Assembly (NCBI GenBank): GCA_963932145.1
Contig: OZ010599.1
Coordinates: forward strand, 46,066,065-46,130,064
DNA length: 64,000 bases
Origin: Acanthosepion lycidas
Taxonomy: Eukaryota; Mollusca; Cephalopoda; Sepiida; Sepiidae
Reading direction: 5' to 3'
Shown in pieces: positions 54,663-64,000 of this stretch (its first letter is position 1; the number at the start of each line of letters is the position of its first letter). The notes under the pieces were generated by a model. It was not told where the DNA came from and did not search any database. It saw only the letters and a program-made list of their open reading frames with translations. The position numbers were made by a program, and so were the translations under genes.

Positions 54663-54663
<1 letters not shown>
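54231..54663 (-). pseudogene. RTE-like LINE C-terminus with C2H2 finger
   Basis: An open 126-residue frame (54283-54663): MSDDRIPKILMYSQLDQGYR, NVGRPWLRYKDKLKSNLSAV, LALERVEWRSTC, and near the end HTCSICGLLCKSLAGLKCHL + RLSH, a C-x2-C-x12-H-x4-H finger. Known RTE-like LINEs common in molluscs and vertebrates end this way. The 3' UTR is only ~50 bp and closes TCATACGTCGAAACCGACGG + GAGAGTCCA before the TAA tail. The upstream side is cut at (TA)n 54664-54708. Confidence 0.85.

Positions 54664-54708
<45 letters not shown>
54664..54708. repeat. (TA)n microsatellite
   Basis: About 22 TA units; another at 55227-55260. Confidence 0.95.
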
Positions 54709-54712
<4 letters not shown>

Positions 54713-55224
54713 AATTCCTAACGACGGATGAATCGCATCACAAAAACTTTTTTCCAGTTTATCAGAGATCTTTTCTTTCAAAACGATTCTTGATATATCA
54801 AAATTTATATAAAAATTATATAAACCTATTGCTTGTTCACCGTAACAAAACGGACCACAATTTTGACATTGGGAATGCTACTTTAATTAAAAGAGAAAAT
54901 AATCTACTGAGATGAAAATGTCTGGAAATTGCCTTGATCGCTAGTTCAGCCACGGTAAATTTGCGTCCAGGTTCTTACCAGGTTATCACCATTCTTGGTA
55001 GATTTTATATTACCACAGTGTGGTACATTCAGGAAAAAAGGTGATCGAGGGAAAAGAATAACAGTTAAATTTGGTTAGATTGAAGCAAAAAATATTCTTT
55101 CAAAAATTTTGAAACTACCGGCGTCTCTCGTTTCGTGCGCATGTGTAGACGTGGTAAAATCAACAAAAACCAGTCCAATGAAATCCTAACGGATGAAACG
55201 CATCACAAGAAATTTTCCAGTTTG

Positions 55225-55264
<40 letters not shown>

Positions 55265-55615
55265 GAATTATTTTTTTTATTGATATTCTGCCGAAAGGTA
55301 CATTTCCTTTATTAAGACTTTTGGTTGCCGACAACAGTGTATTGAGTACTCTGTACCTTTGTGATTTGCTTTGGAGAATGTTCCTCTAGTAAATACTGAA
55401 AAACTTATGCACTGTAGACCAGAGTACTAAAAAAAAATATATTTAGCTTGAAGACTAGATATCTGCCTTCCAGACAGCACTGAAAAAGAAAAAAAAATCA
55501 GAGGAGCGTCTTATTGTCTCTACCTTGACCAAAGTGCCCAGGTATTTTTTGTGAAAGCTACCGTAAAAATAACCTTGTATTACATTTTTCATAAAATAGA
55601 CTTGCAGAATAAATG
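54709..55615. other. No gene seen
   Basis: A phrase 'ctaac(g)acggatgaa(t/a)cgcatcacaa(a/g)aa...tttccagttt' occurs twice (54717-54760, 55186-55222), each beside (TA)n, so a small dispersed repeat is present. No coding signal. Confidence 0.5.
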
Positions 55616-55617
55616 CT

Positions 55618-56080
55618 GTCGGAGTTAGCTCCTCCTTTAGTTCCTTTATCTTTCACCAGGAGTCTCTCTTCCCTAGCTATAAATACTGACTGACCCTTCG
55701 CCTCGGCGTCTTTTTCCTAAGGCCTTCAGCCTTATACCACCTTGCAGATGTGAGCTCTCTGTTAACACGCTAAGAACAATACACTTACGTACGAACACTC
55801 ACCACAACACAATACACACACACACACACACACATAATCTTCACCACACGCACTCTGTCCATTTAACTGTCCATATAACTTGTAACTTGGATTTGTTATT
55901 AATACATATATTTGTTTACTTATATTTATCGGTATTGTTTGCTTTCTTTGTCTTCTTTGGACTTAATTAAAGTCCAACTTTCTCATGTAGTTGGACGTGC
56001 TAGCAGGAAATTCTACCCACATGTGTTCTTCTACAATACACACTCATCGCCGCCACGGTCCTCTACAATACCTTCCCTTT
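55618..56080 (+). promoter_or_regulatory. LTR-like region with TATA box
   Basis: Starts TGTCGGAGTTAGCTCC. A GCTATAAATACTGACTGACC TATA-type core sits at 55676-55695, followed by GC-richer leader sequence and an AT-rich part with TTAATTAAAGTCCAACTTTC. It resembles U3-R-U5 of an LTR, but neither a CA end with matching target duplication nor inner coding is found. Confidence 0.4.
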
Positions 56081-56995
56081 GATTTTAATCATTTTTTGGC
56101 AGTAAGTCAATCTCTTCGACTCATGTGTTTCTTACGTCATTTCTGGAAATGTCGGTATTAAACGCTGAAGAGACTTTTAATGACCTTATGAATATTTATT
56201 TATATTTCAATGTCTACGATTACGTTTATGTAATTCTCAATCAACAAGAAACAATTATCATAGTAAAAGTTTCGTTGAACGTTATTCATTCTCGTATGTT
56301 TTAAATCTCGGAAAATGACATTCAAATATATAGCAGTCTGAATTCTATTGTCTGCTAAAACTATATAGTAGTACTTTTTGAACGTGTTTATCCAAGCTTT
56401 TATTTGAGAAAAATATTTTGTGAATATATTTCTATATTCATTGGCAAGATACAGATAAATGTAAAATAACGACTATATTTTCTCATTTTTGTACAATTAT
56501 ACCTAATCATGAAATTGATGAATAAGAGATGTGATTTTAAGTGTCAAAATTCCCAATTTGATTCGTGGATTATTGAAACCCAATTGCAGTCAAGTTAATG
56601 TCTCATCTGACAATTGAGCTTTATGTTTTCCCTTTTACTAATCGGTTCTTCGATATTGATTTATCAATAAATGCACTTGGGAGAAACTCAAATTTTATCG
56701 GATTAATTTGTTGTTTTATTTTTTGTTGTTTGTTACATTTTATTATATTGTTTAAAATCTTAATTGTTCGGGATCTAACAAAATTCATTGAATTAGAATT
56801 TAAATTTGTCTTACAAAGTCACTAGCTTACGAGATAAAATTAATGTTCTGCTTGTATACTTCATATAATGAAAAATACAGCCAACTACCTTATTGACTGA
56901 TACTTTTTTAATTTGGTATTTACTATTGTAGTCATAATGCTTCGAGTGATCTAACTTTCTTCATATTCATTTTGTCGAGTGCAGCATCTTTTTTT
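56081..56995. other. No gene seen
   Basis: AT-rich, no recognised element. Confidence 0.5.
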
Positions 56996-56999
56996 TTAT

Positions 57000-57510
57000 C
57001 TAATTCTACTTATGAAAGCTTGTAGGTTTAACAAACTCAGTTCTAAGATAAGGACAGCGCTTACTTTTCTTTCTTACTTTCATGTGCAATGTTCTTTTAG
57101 GACGTGGGTGATGATGGCTTTCCACCACTTCCCATTCTTTATAGCTGTTAGTTTTTGTTTTTTTACTATTCCTTCTACTCTCTGTTCTGTCAGCCATTTA
57201 CTCAAGCTCGTTGAGGTTACTCGCTTTTTCTCCCTGTCTCTCTTGCTTTCAATTTCATTTGAGTGTCAAAACTTCCACGCCCTCTTTCTTCATTATGTGC
57301 CCCCAAAATTCCAATTGACCCTTTCCTGTTTACATTTTCCTTAACACTTCCTTGTTGCTCACATGCTCCTTCTACGGTATCCTCAGTTATTTTCTATAGT
57401 ACAACGTCTCTGTTCTCTCAAGTTTACACTTCATATACGAAAGCATTGTTCAGTCTTCGCAACTATATAAGAGTATTGATATTGCATAGCAGCTCAACAC
57501 TCTTTTGACT
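57000..57510 (-). pseudogene. RTE-like LINE C-terminus
   Basis: Minus strand with frameshifts: ERTETLYYRK, EHVSNKEVLRKM, QLEFWGHIMKKEGVE, then MADRTESRRNSKKTKTNSYK and EWEVVESHHHPRPKRTLHMK. These match the end of 30679-31190 and 8575-8955. No clear tail. Confidence 0.78.
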
Positions 57511-57767
57511 TTTCTTTGTTTCTTTTGAAATGTCCCTGTTTCTTGTTTTCTCCGTACTCTTCTTAATAAAGATTGTAATAGAAAGTCGTTAATTACAATT
57601 TGGAGTTCAATTTTTCTATTCAAATTATTATTTTTCTTGGATGGAATGTTTCCTATTGGTTTATATGTTCCAATAACTTGGACCGATTTTAAATGTGAAT
57701 TAAGTTTTTAACAACTTAAGCATGGAAAGAATAACACTCAAACAACATGATAAAGTTATCATCAAAC

Positions 57768-58480
57768 TAGCAGCATGGCCCGGCGTTGCCCGTGCTTGAT
57801 GCAAAAATCGTACGACTCGTACAGCAATCGCTATCACTTGACTTAAAATATTTTTGCCCTTCCTTGCCTTTAAAAGAGTGCCCTTTTCCGTGCTGATGTT
57901 GCTACATGCCTTACTTCTTGCCTATCTCACACTGCGAATTTTTTCTAAGCTCTATACTAAACATTAAATCTGTTACGAAAAAAGAACTAAACAAAATGAA
58001 CACAAAACGATCAGCTTTAAAAAACGACTCGGAACTGGAAAAAAGAATGTTAACAGCAAATACTTTTTCACATCCAACCCAGTTCTGCGGAATCAGAATC
58101 AACGTTGAGTTTAAGCAAGCAAATGAGCCAATTGGAGTAAAGTGCCATGCAGATTTAAATTTTTCCCACTTGTGACGAATGCAGCTATCGAATTTATTTT
58201 GCATGCTAGTTAACATTCGTGTCAGTCAGCTGTTGGCTCTCACGCTGGTCAATAGAATCTTCCTGCCTATTCGTGGCAACCAGCTATAGGCTCTCACTCT
58301 GGCCAGTAGAAAATGGCCGCAAACTACATGAAAACTGCCGTAGAAGTATGAAAAAATCAATTATTTCCACTATCGATGGGAGTTGGGAAATGCAAAGTCG
58401 GTCTTGGCCTTCCCGCTAACTTGGAGCATGTGCATGTAAATTTTGGTGCAAATCCGTCGAAAATTGCGGCCGTGGATTTG

Positions 58481-58526
<46 letters not shown>

Positions 58527-58540
58527 CCTGCCTTTTATAG
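57768..58540 (+). mobile_element. Unclassified repeat with CCCGGCGTTGCCCG start (copy 1)
   Basis: Begins ACTAGCAGCATGGCCCGGCG, GTTGCCCGTGC; ends after (CA)n (58483-58525) with CCTGCCTTTTATAGATAGAC. Internal CTCTCAC(G/T)CTGG(T/C)CA(A/G)TAGAA is present twice (58238-58257, 58289-58313). An 89-residue open frame inside (57906-58175) has no recognised domain. Class unknown. Confidence 0.6.
58480..58526. repeat. (AC)n microsatellite
   Basis: About 21 AC units, part of the repeat element's 3' region. Confidence 0.93.
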
Positions 58541-58807
58541 ATAGACATATTTTGTATTTAACTCGTAACTAGATTTAGTAATGGGATATTTTAATATGAT
58601 CATATATACGTGTTCTTTTAGTTTTCTTATTTACAAAACGTAAAGAATAATAACAATGATGAAGACAGCGCGAAGAAAAAGAAAACGTAAAAAATCTCAG
58701 GCAAAATTTGTTTCTGTTTTCATCAGTTGAATCAAACTTCGTACTTCGAATGAGACACTTGCATAGAAACAATTCTTTTCAGAGATGTTATTCACTTGAT
58801 ATTTTAG

Positions 58808-58900
58808 CAGATGTTGTGGTAGCATAACGGATATCGGCACGGAAAGTGGAATCGGCTTGTCGATTTCAAATCCCGGGCTAATCCGTTGCGTTCGCTTTCG
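58808..58900 (+). mobile_element. tRNA-like SINE head (weak)
   Basis: TGTGGTAGCATAACGGATAT could be an A box and GATTTCAAATCCCGGGCT a B box with the usual spacing. No cloverleaf closes. Confidence 0.4.
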
Positions 58901-58949
58901 CACCAGTGTACGATATGAATCCGTTTTTCTTTCTCTACCAGCAATGGTT

Positions 58950-59040
58950 AAGTAACAGGGTAGACTTGGTTCCCTTAGTTTTGAATGGCAACCAGAGAAG
59001 AAAAACTCTACATTCCAAACTATGGCAAAAGCAACGAGAA
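58950..59040 (+). mobile_element. Head fragment of the 43.3-kb short element
   Basis: AGACTTGGTTCCCTTAGTTT, TGAATGGCAACCAGAGAAGA and AAACTCTACATTCCAAAC parallel 43306-43370. Confidence 0.5.
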
Positions 59041-59170
59041 GCCATTCCACTATCTTTCCCTAGAATACGTAGCAGTTTACAGATTTAAAAATGAAAAGAA
59101 AAATGTGGAGAGTCGTGATCATTTAAGTCCTGTCGTAAAATGGTATAAAGGTAGCTTAATAATATCTTTT

Positions 59171-59628
59171 ACTAGCAGTAGAGCCCGGCGTTGCCCGGGG
59201 ATGTAACAGTAAGAGATAGATCAAGTATCGACCATCATAAAGACTGAAAAATAAAATTGACAAAGATTATTGTTTAAGGTTGACGGTCCCGCATGTCTTA
59301 ATTAGTTTTTTTTTTTTTTGTTTGTTTTTTTTTTTTGTTTTTTTTACGAATTGGTCAAACCTAAACTCAAACAAAAACATTGTTTTCAATCGTTATGAGT
59401 CTACCGATTGAATAGAATTTTATTATAAACAATTGTCTTGTAAATGGAATTTTAAAGGCATTCTGAATGTAAAAATAAAGAAAAAATGGTGCAAGACAAT
59501 AAGAAACACTACCTGCCAAAAAAAGTGAAGTTTTGTTGAAATCGGTTGAAAAATGTAGGAAATCCGATCCCATATATAAACGAACACACACACACACAAA
59601 CAACCTGGGTTTTATAATAAGTATAACT
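59171..59628 (+). mobile_element. Unclassified repeat with CCCGGCGTTGCCCG start (copy 2)
   Basis: Begins ACTAGCAGTAGAGCCCGGCG, TTGCCCGGGG; ends with TTGAAATCGGTTGAAAAATG, AAATCCGATCC, (CA)n and CCTGGGTTTTATAATAAGTA. A T-run lies at 59308-59345. Confidence 0.62.
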
Positions 59629-59767
59629 CGATATGAGTTGTCTCCCTTTCATTATCGCGACAGCGATGCCTCTTAATCGTGTTTTCAAATTGATTTCCGG
59701 CAAAAACAATTGTGTTTTTCCAATTGTTGGCGCTGTCAGAACCACTGCTTGGTAATTTTACGTAGTC

Positions 59768-59862
59768 CTGTGAAGTTTAGTTGAAATCGGTTGAAAAATA
59801 TTGGAAATCCGATCCAATATATCAACGTACATACACACAACCTGGGTTTTATAATAAGTATG
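59768..59862 (+). mobile_element. Unclassified repeat, 3' end only (copy 3)
   Basis: TTGAAATCGGTTGAAAAATA, AAATCCGATCC, CATACACACAACCTGGGTTT and TATAATAAGTATGA repeat the end of copy 2, without the start. Confidence 0.62.
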
Positions 59863-60805
59863 ACATCTCGAGATTGAAGAATGCATCTGCTATCGAACTA
59901 ATTAACAAAGGAAGGAAAATCAGGAAAATCTATTTATTTTAGCCCCAACATGAAAATATATTTTCTCTGACGTCATTTCCTGTTTTGCTCTCAGTTTCAG
60001 AAACACCTACATTTTGTTCTATTCTTTACGCTAACAGCCTGAAGAACAAACAGCTTCATCAAATAAACAACGGTGGTCAACGAAACATTAAGCATGTAAG
60101 TAAATAAATAATTCTTTGAGTTTCTTTAATGGTTGACAAGAAAAAGTAATCAAAGAGATTATTTGACGTTGTATTTAAAGAGAATTTTTGGGTTCTGACA
60201 ATTGCCGATAATAAATACTCTGGAGATGGAATTTAAGAATAATATAATTCATCTCAGAAAAAATCAGAATATTATAATGTGAAATAATGATTATATTTCT
60301 AAGATAAGTCACAGGCTACAGTCTACTTGTCCGACCAGACATCTCGAGAGAATGGAGAGTTTGTCGTAAAAAGCATTAAACTTGATGCCGGTTATTCAAA
60401 GGAATTAACGTTGAATGAGCGTAAAAGCAAAAGAATGGTGATGTAGTACAGGATAAATAAAAACGAAAACGAAATAGAGAACATCAAAAGAGTGAACATG
60501 CAGAATTTAGAAAACTATAAATAATTTTAAAACAATATATTTCAAGTATCGCTTTAGGTTTCCAACCGTATATACTCGAGTATAGCTCGAGTTATGATCA
60601 GTTATTTTACGCAAAAAATAGGGGATCGTACTATACACAGGTATTTTTTGAAGAGGTTAAAATTATCCTTTATATACATTTTCTTTTTTAATCAAGTAAA
60701 GCAATAAATCCATTATAAGGCAGGGTGTTACCAAGTGTGAAAGAATAAGAAAAAAATGAGAAACCTTAGAATAAGAGGAATCAAAAAGCCAGTAGATAAC
60801 GATTG
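59863..60805. other. No gene seen
   Basis: No recognised element. Confidence 0.45.
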
Positions 60806-60810
60806 GCATA

Positions 60811-61588
60811 TGATGTAATGGAATAACCTGTCGCCCCTTCCTCCCCCATAAGTGACTACACTATAGGTAGTAACTACCTATAAGTATCTGTAAGTCAGAG
60901 GACTACAGAGGCTAGCTGGGATCTGTTCCAGCTAAACAGTCGAACTATCTGCTCTCGTGCAGAGAGGAACCCGGACGAGGCTCCGCCGAAGGGAAGAATC
61001 TCGTTCGGGAAGGTAGACTGACCCTGAACCCGTTTATGCGGGTTGAAAAAGGGAATATTTTTGATCGAGCCTATGGGCTCGGACAACCCACGTTAAACCG
61101 GCCTTGTGCCACATGCAACCCTCGTGTGGGGGGGTGACTAAATATACTAGCTGGGATCTGTTACTCAGTTCTTAGCTGTTGTCGAACTCTCTGCCTTCGA
61201 GAAGAGAGGAACCTGAACGAGGGTATGCTGAAGGGCACAGTCTCGTCCGGGGGGACAGACAGACCCGAACCCATTTATGCGGAGTTACGGGGAATTTTTG
61301 GCCGAGCCTACGGGCTCGGGTTGTCCCACATTAAATTCGGCCTTTTGCCACATCCTACTCCGTGGGGAGGTTGGTAAATATTTCTAGCTGGGATCTGTTG
61401 AATACGACTCAGGCTTACGCGAGAACTACCGGCCTTCCAATAGTAGCACTCACTACTGGATTGACTTGCGACGACCTTGTGTATAACTGTACCTTTATTC
61501 TTATTGTACTGGTTTTTACAATAAACCTTTACTTATTTTATCCACCGTGTTTTTCAAGTATATATTCCTATTAGTACTGAATATAACA
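60811..61588 (+). mobile_element. Solo LTR 2 (778 bp), target duplication GCATA
   Basis: Runs from TGATGTAATG to ATATAACA and is flanked by GCATA at 60806-60810 and 61589-61593. It contains two tandem ~236-bp GC-rich cassettes (60912-61146 and 61147-61383), related to those in solo LTR 1, and an AT-rich end with an AATAAA signal at about 61520. No coding region. The start is less well matched to the end than in LTR 1. Orientation is set by the polyadenylation signal near the 3' end. Confidence 0.85.
60912..61383 (+). repeat. Two tandem ~236-bp structured cassettes in solo LTR 2
   Basis: Unit starts CTAGCTGGGATCTGTT at 60912, 61147 and (third, without body) 61384. Shared with LTR 1: a GAACT.TCTGC stem region, GAGGAACCCGGACGAGGCT, GAACCCGTTTATGCGGGTT hairpin, CGAGCCTATGGGCTCG or CGAGCCTACGGGCTCG hairpin, CCCACGTTAAACCGG and CGGCCTTGTGCCACAT. 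Confidence 0.8.
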
Positions 61589-61594
61589 GCATAC

Positions 61595-61800
61595 ATTTAA
61601 ATTTTTGAAGATCAAACTTGGCTGGAAAGCATGAAGCCGGAAAAGAGTTCTACAAGCAAGAAGTGCGAGAAAATATACTTGTAGCATAGAACTTACGTTT
61701 ACATCTAGTATGTTCAATTGTAAATAAATGAGACCTTTTTGCCAATCTAGTACTGCGCTTAAATTCATAAGGTCGAGATACTATAGCGGAGAGTTCATCC
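61595..61800 (-). pseudogene. CR1/jockey-like LINE C-terminal fragment
   Basis: Minus strand: a FKRSTRLAKRSHLFTIEHTR-like start, then FYATSIFSRTSCLWNS and ASCFPAKFDLQKFKC. Same block as the copies at 38.1 and 45.7 kb. It borders the LTR 2 target duplication, so the LTR may have landed in it. Confidence 0.75.
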
Positions 61801-63015
61801 GAATAATTAACATGAAAGTATTTATATAAGGTATTTGTTTATTTAAAGTGGCATACATAGTGGACGAGGTTTTGCTTTTCTTGTGGCGAGAAAAGGGAAG
61901 AAACTTAGGTTACGTAGGAGGCAGGCCTATGGTAAAGGAGTTATCGTCGTCAGGCATGAACGAAAACAAAAGTACGGTATCTAAATCTTCATATCAGATA
62001 TTTTACGGTAAGCAGGGTTTTTTTTTTTCGCCATTTTGGAGTAGGTTTGTACAAAAAAACATGAAGATCATTTATTTGGTACAGAATATGTCCAGGATGA
62101 TGCCCAGTACTGCAGCATTTGTCCAGGATGATTACTATATCATGTGACCATAAAGATGCGCAGTACTGCAATATTTCACTAAGTTAGACCTATTAATATT
62201 GCTCAGAAGCTGAAGTCGCATTATACACAAGCTATATGAAAAAAATCAGGGTTCGCATTTTACATAAGTAAGCTTATATTAGTATTGATTTAAAATATTG
62301 ATACAAACTCAAATATATGTGAGAGTATTAAAAATATCTTCGTTTTCTCACAAAGCCTATTTCATATAGGCATCTGAAGATTATATTGTTAAGATTACCA
62401 TAAATATAAAAAAATAAAATAATAAAAGTTAAGAGTTCAAAATCTCTGGGTCTGGTCGTGCTGAAAAATCACAAACTCTGTTTTAGTGAAGAAGACGGAC
62501 AAACGACATAAAGATGGAAGAGACCGATGCGAATTATTTGATATGAAATATCCCTTAAGGATGGAAAGCAGAATGAAAAGAATCTGCCCCTATGGATTGA
62601 ATAAAGTGTTTTGCTTTAAAATTCCGTGAAGGATACCGAATACAATAACAGACGTTTGAAGGAAACCAAAACGTTGTCTCAGATGAACATGCTGGTCTAA
62701 ATAGCAAAGCATATACTTGTGATCATCCCTTATCTAAAACATTTCCAACATAAAATTAAATATGCAAACGAATATTGAAATGACAGCCAGCATTCATGTT
62801 TATGATTATAATTGCAGTATTTTGTTAAAGTTGTTAAGCTCAAATATTTAATGATGCGATAGGGGAATTTCTACGGATAAAATAGGAAAAATTTCCATGC
62901 GGCAAAAGTAAGGCACAAAGTGTGAGAAAGGCAGAAAAGGAAAATGATATATCGGAAAACAAAGAAGCAAAGAATAAATAAATGAACGATTTGTTGGAAA
63001 AATGAAAGGATTATA
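61801..63015. other. No gene seen
   Basis: A GTCCAGGATGAT phrase occurs twice (62090-62101, 62120-62131). No coding region supported. Confidence 0.45.
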
Positions 63016-63024
63016 TAGGTTGTC

Positions 63025-63205
63025 TATCGCCCGGTTCACACGCCTCTCACGTATTTTGAAAAGAAGTACAGGTTTATCTCATTTTTCCTGTTTAGGATTG
63101 GGTTTCCGTTTGCTTCTAAAGTCTTCTCATTCTCTTACACTCCCAGCAGCCTCTTGCGATTTAGTCGCGTTATCCGCTTGTTCGAGGTGGAATTGATCAA
63201 AAAAA
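63025..63205 (+). mobile_element. SINE-like short element with CR1/jockey-like tail (copy 4)
   Basis: TATCGCCCGGTTCACACGCC head, TTTTCCTGTTTAGGATTGGG, then CGCTTGTTCGAGGTGGAATT and GATCAAAAAAATT. Same order as at 27073 and 28555. Confidence 0.65.
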
Positions 63206-64000
63206 TTGGATCGAATAAATTAGAAAGAAAATGAAAAATATTAGTCCGAATAGAAAAGGAATATAAGAATGCTAATGTTTTTTCCTTCTCTTTTTTTCTT
63301 TCCGAACGAAGGAAAAGGGATAAATGAAAATATCGAAGGATTAAAAGAAAAGTAATAAAAGTCAAAAGAAAAATAAACAAAGAAAGAAAAGTTAATGGCA
63401 GGAACGACAACTGAATGGTCAAAAGAAATTCCTTGAAAGTGATTTAGAACGAATCTGCTGATCCTTTCTTGCAAATCCGACTTGATCCGGCACTGATGAG
63501 TTAACATTATAACCAGTAGTTTTCAATCTTATCAACAATTCTGATACTGAAACAGCAGACAATTTCGTTAAAATGTGTACTACTTGCTCTGGTTGTCCAC
63601 ATTTAAACAGTTAACAATACAGAACCAAAACAGTTTTGTTCTGTCTGAAAAAGGTCGAAACTAAAAGCACAAAATTACAGTTTCTAACTGGAAAAAGTCA
63701 ATGGCTTCTCCAGTTTTTTCAAGGATTATGACAGTTTTCTAATTCAAACTTCAATATAGCTTTTGCAATTTGGAAATTAGTAAATTTACAGTACAAGATA
63801 ACAATAATCGGATCTGGTACATAAAGGAACATATAAAAATATTCGAATATTAGTCAAGGTTAGAAATTTTCGAATCTACAATACCTTAGTCTTGCACATA
63901 AATACGAACATACACTAATATATATGTATGCATATGTTAAGTTTTCAGATAGACATAAATAAAAGAAATGATGAAAAATTTGCATTAGAATAAATATAAA
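63206..64000. other. No gene seen
   Basis: A-rich to the end of the window, no recognised element. Confidence 0.5.

Noticed and set aside
56979-57344. 121-residue plus-strand frame
   Set aside because: Antisense to an RTE-like C-terminus readable on the minus strand.
57906-58175. 89-residue frame KKELNKMNTKRSALKNDSEL...
   Set aside because: Lies inside a dispersed repeat, has a competing antisense frame of similar length and no known motif.

Overview
This window looks like AT-rich intergenic or intronic chromosomal DNA of an animal. I found no intact host protein gene, no rRNA and no canonical full-length tRNA. Nearly every recognisable protein fragment belongs to a transposable element: R4/Dong-like LINEs with a restriction-like endonuclease, RTE-like and CR1/jockey-like LINEs, Penelope-like elements, Tc1/mariner transposons, tRNA-derived SINEs and solo LTRs. 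Together with very long (TA)n, (TAA)n, (GAA)n and (GATA)n tracts, this mix is what I would expect from a cephalopod, probably an octopus. That assignment is inference from general knowledge of such genomes, not proof.

Layout. 1-11.3 kb is a pile-up of 5'-truncated R4/Dong-like LINE copies, mostly on the minus strand, several joined through (TAA)n tails. One divergent long copy carries an RTE-like insertion. 12.5-13.4 kb holds a LINE RNase H remnant. 13.9-16.0 kb is a long inverted-repeat element containing a 184-bp perfect tandem duplication and a complete solo LTR (5-bp target duplication CTATC). 16.0-16.5 kb holds palindromic MITEs. 17.4-21.2 kb shows scrambled local duplications, an 84-bp inverted repeat and a CR1/jockey-like LINE end. 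21.7-23 kb has a tRNA-derived SINE and a probable LTR. 23.6-26.8 kb has mariner palindromes, (TA)n tracts, a Penelope GIY-YIG remnant and a SINE. 27.1-34.5 kb is RTE-like LINE material with Tc1 and mariner-like remnants, one RTE copy being split by a SINE. 35.6 kb has an 80-bp mariner hairpin. 37.7-39.3 kb is a mariner transposase pseudogene broken by two nested insertions. 39.5-45 kb mixes (TA)n tracts, hairpin MITEs, a Penelope-like element and several SINEs. 45-46.5 kb holds LINE ends. 47-49 kb holds an LTR-like stretch and an 830-bp long-TIR element. 50.6-52.6 kb is a head-to-tail chain of five REL-endonuclease LINE ends. 54-64 kb is sparser: an RTE-like end with a C2H2 finger, an LTR-like promoter region, an unclassified repeat family, and a second complete solo LTR (target duplication GCATA).

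There is no operon or pathway here. The sequence records successive insertions: mariner, then LINE and MITE inside it; RTE, then SINE inside it; and LINEs landing in the TAA tails of earlier LINEs. The signals I find most worth follow-up are a conserved, GC-rich, hairpin-rich ~236-bp tandem cassette inside two related solo LTRs (sharing a 16-bp motif with a SINE), a mosaic segment at 20.05-20.23 kb assembled from three separate pieces of 17.4-18.6 kb, tail sharing between LINEs and short elements, and hammerhead-like cores near Penelope sequence. All boundaries are read by eye; no alignment, folding or database search was run.
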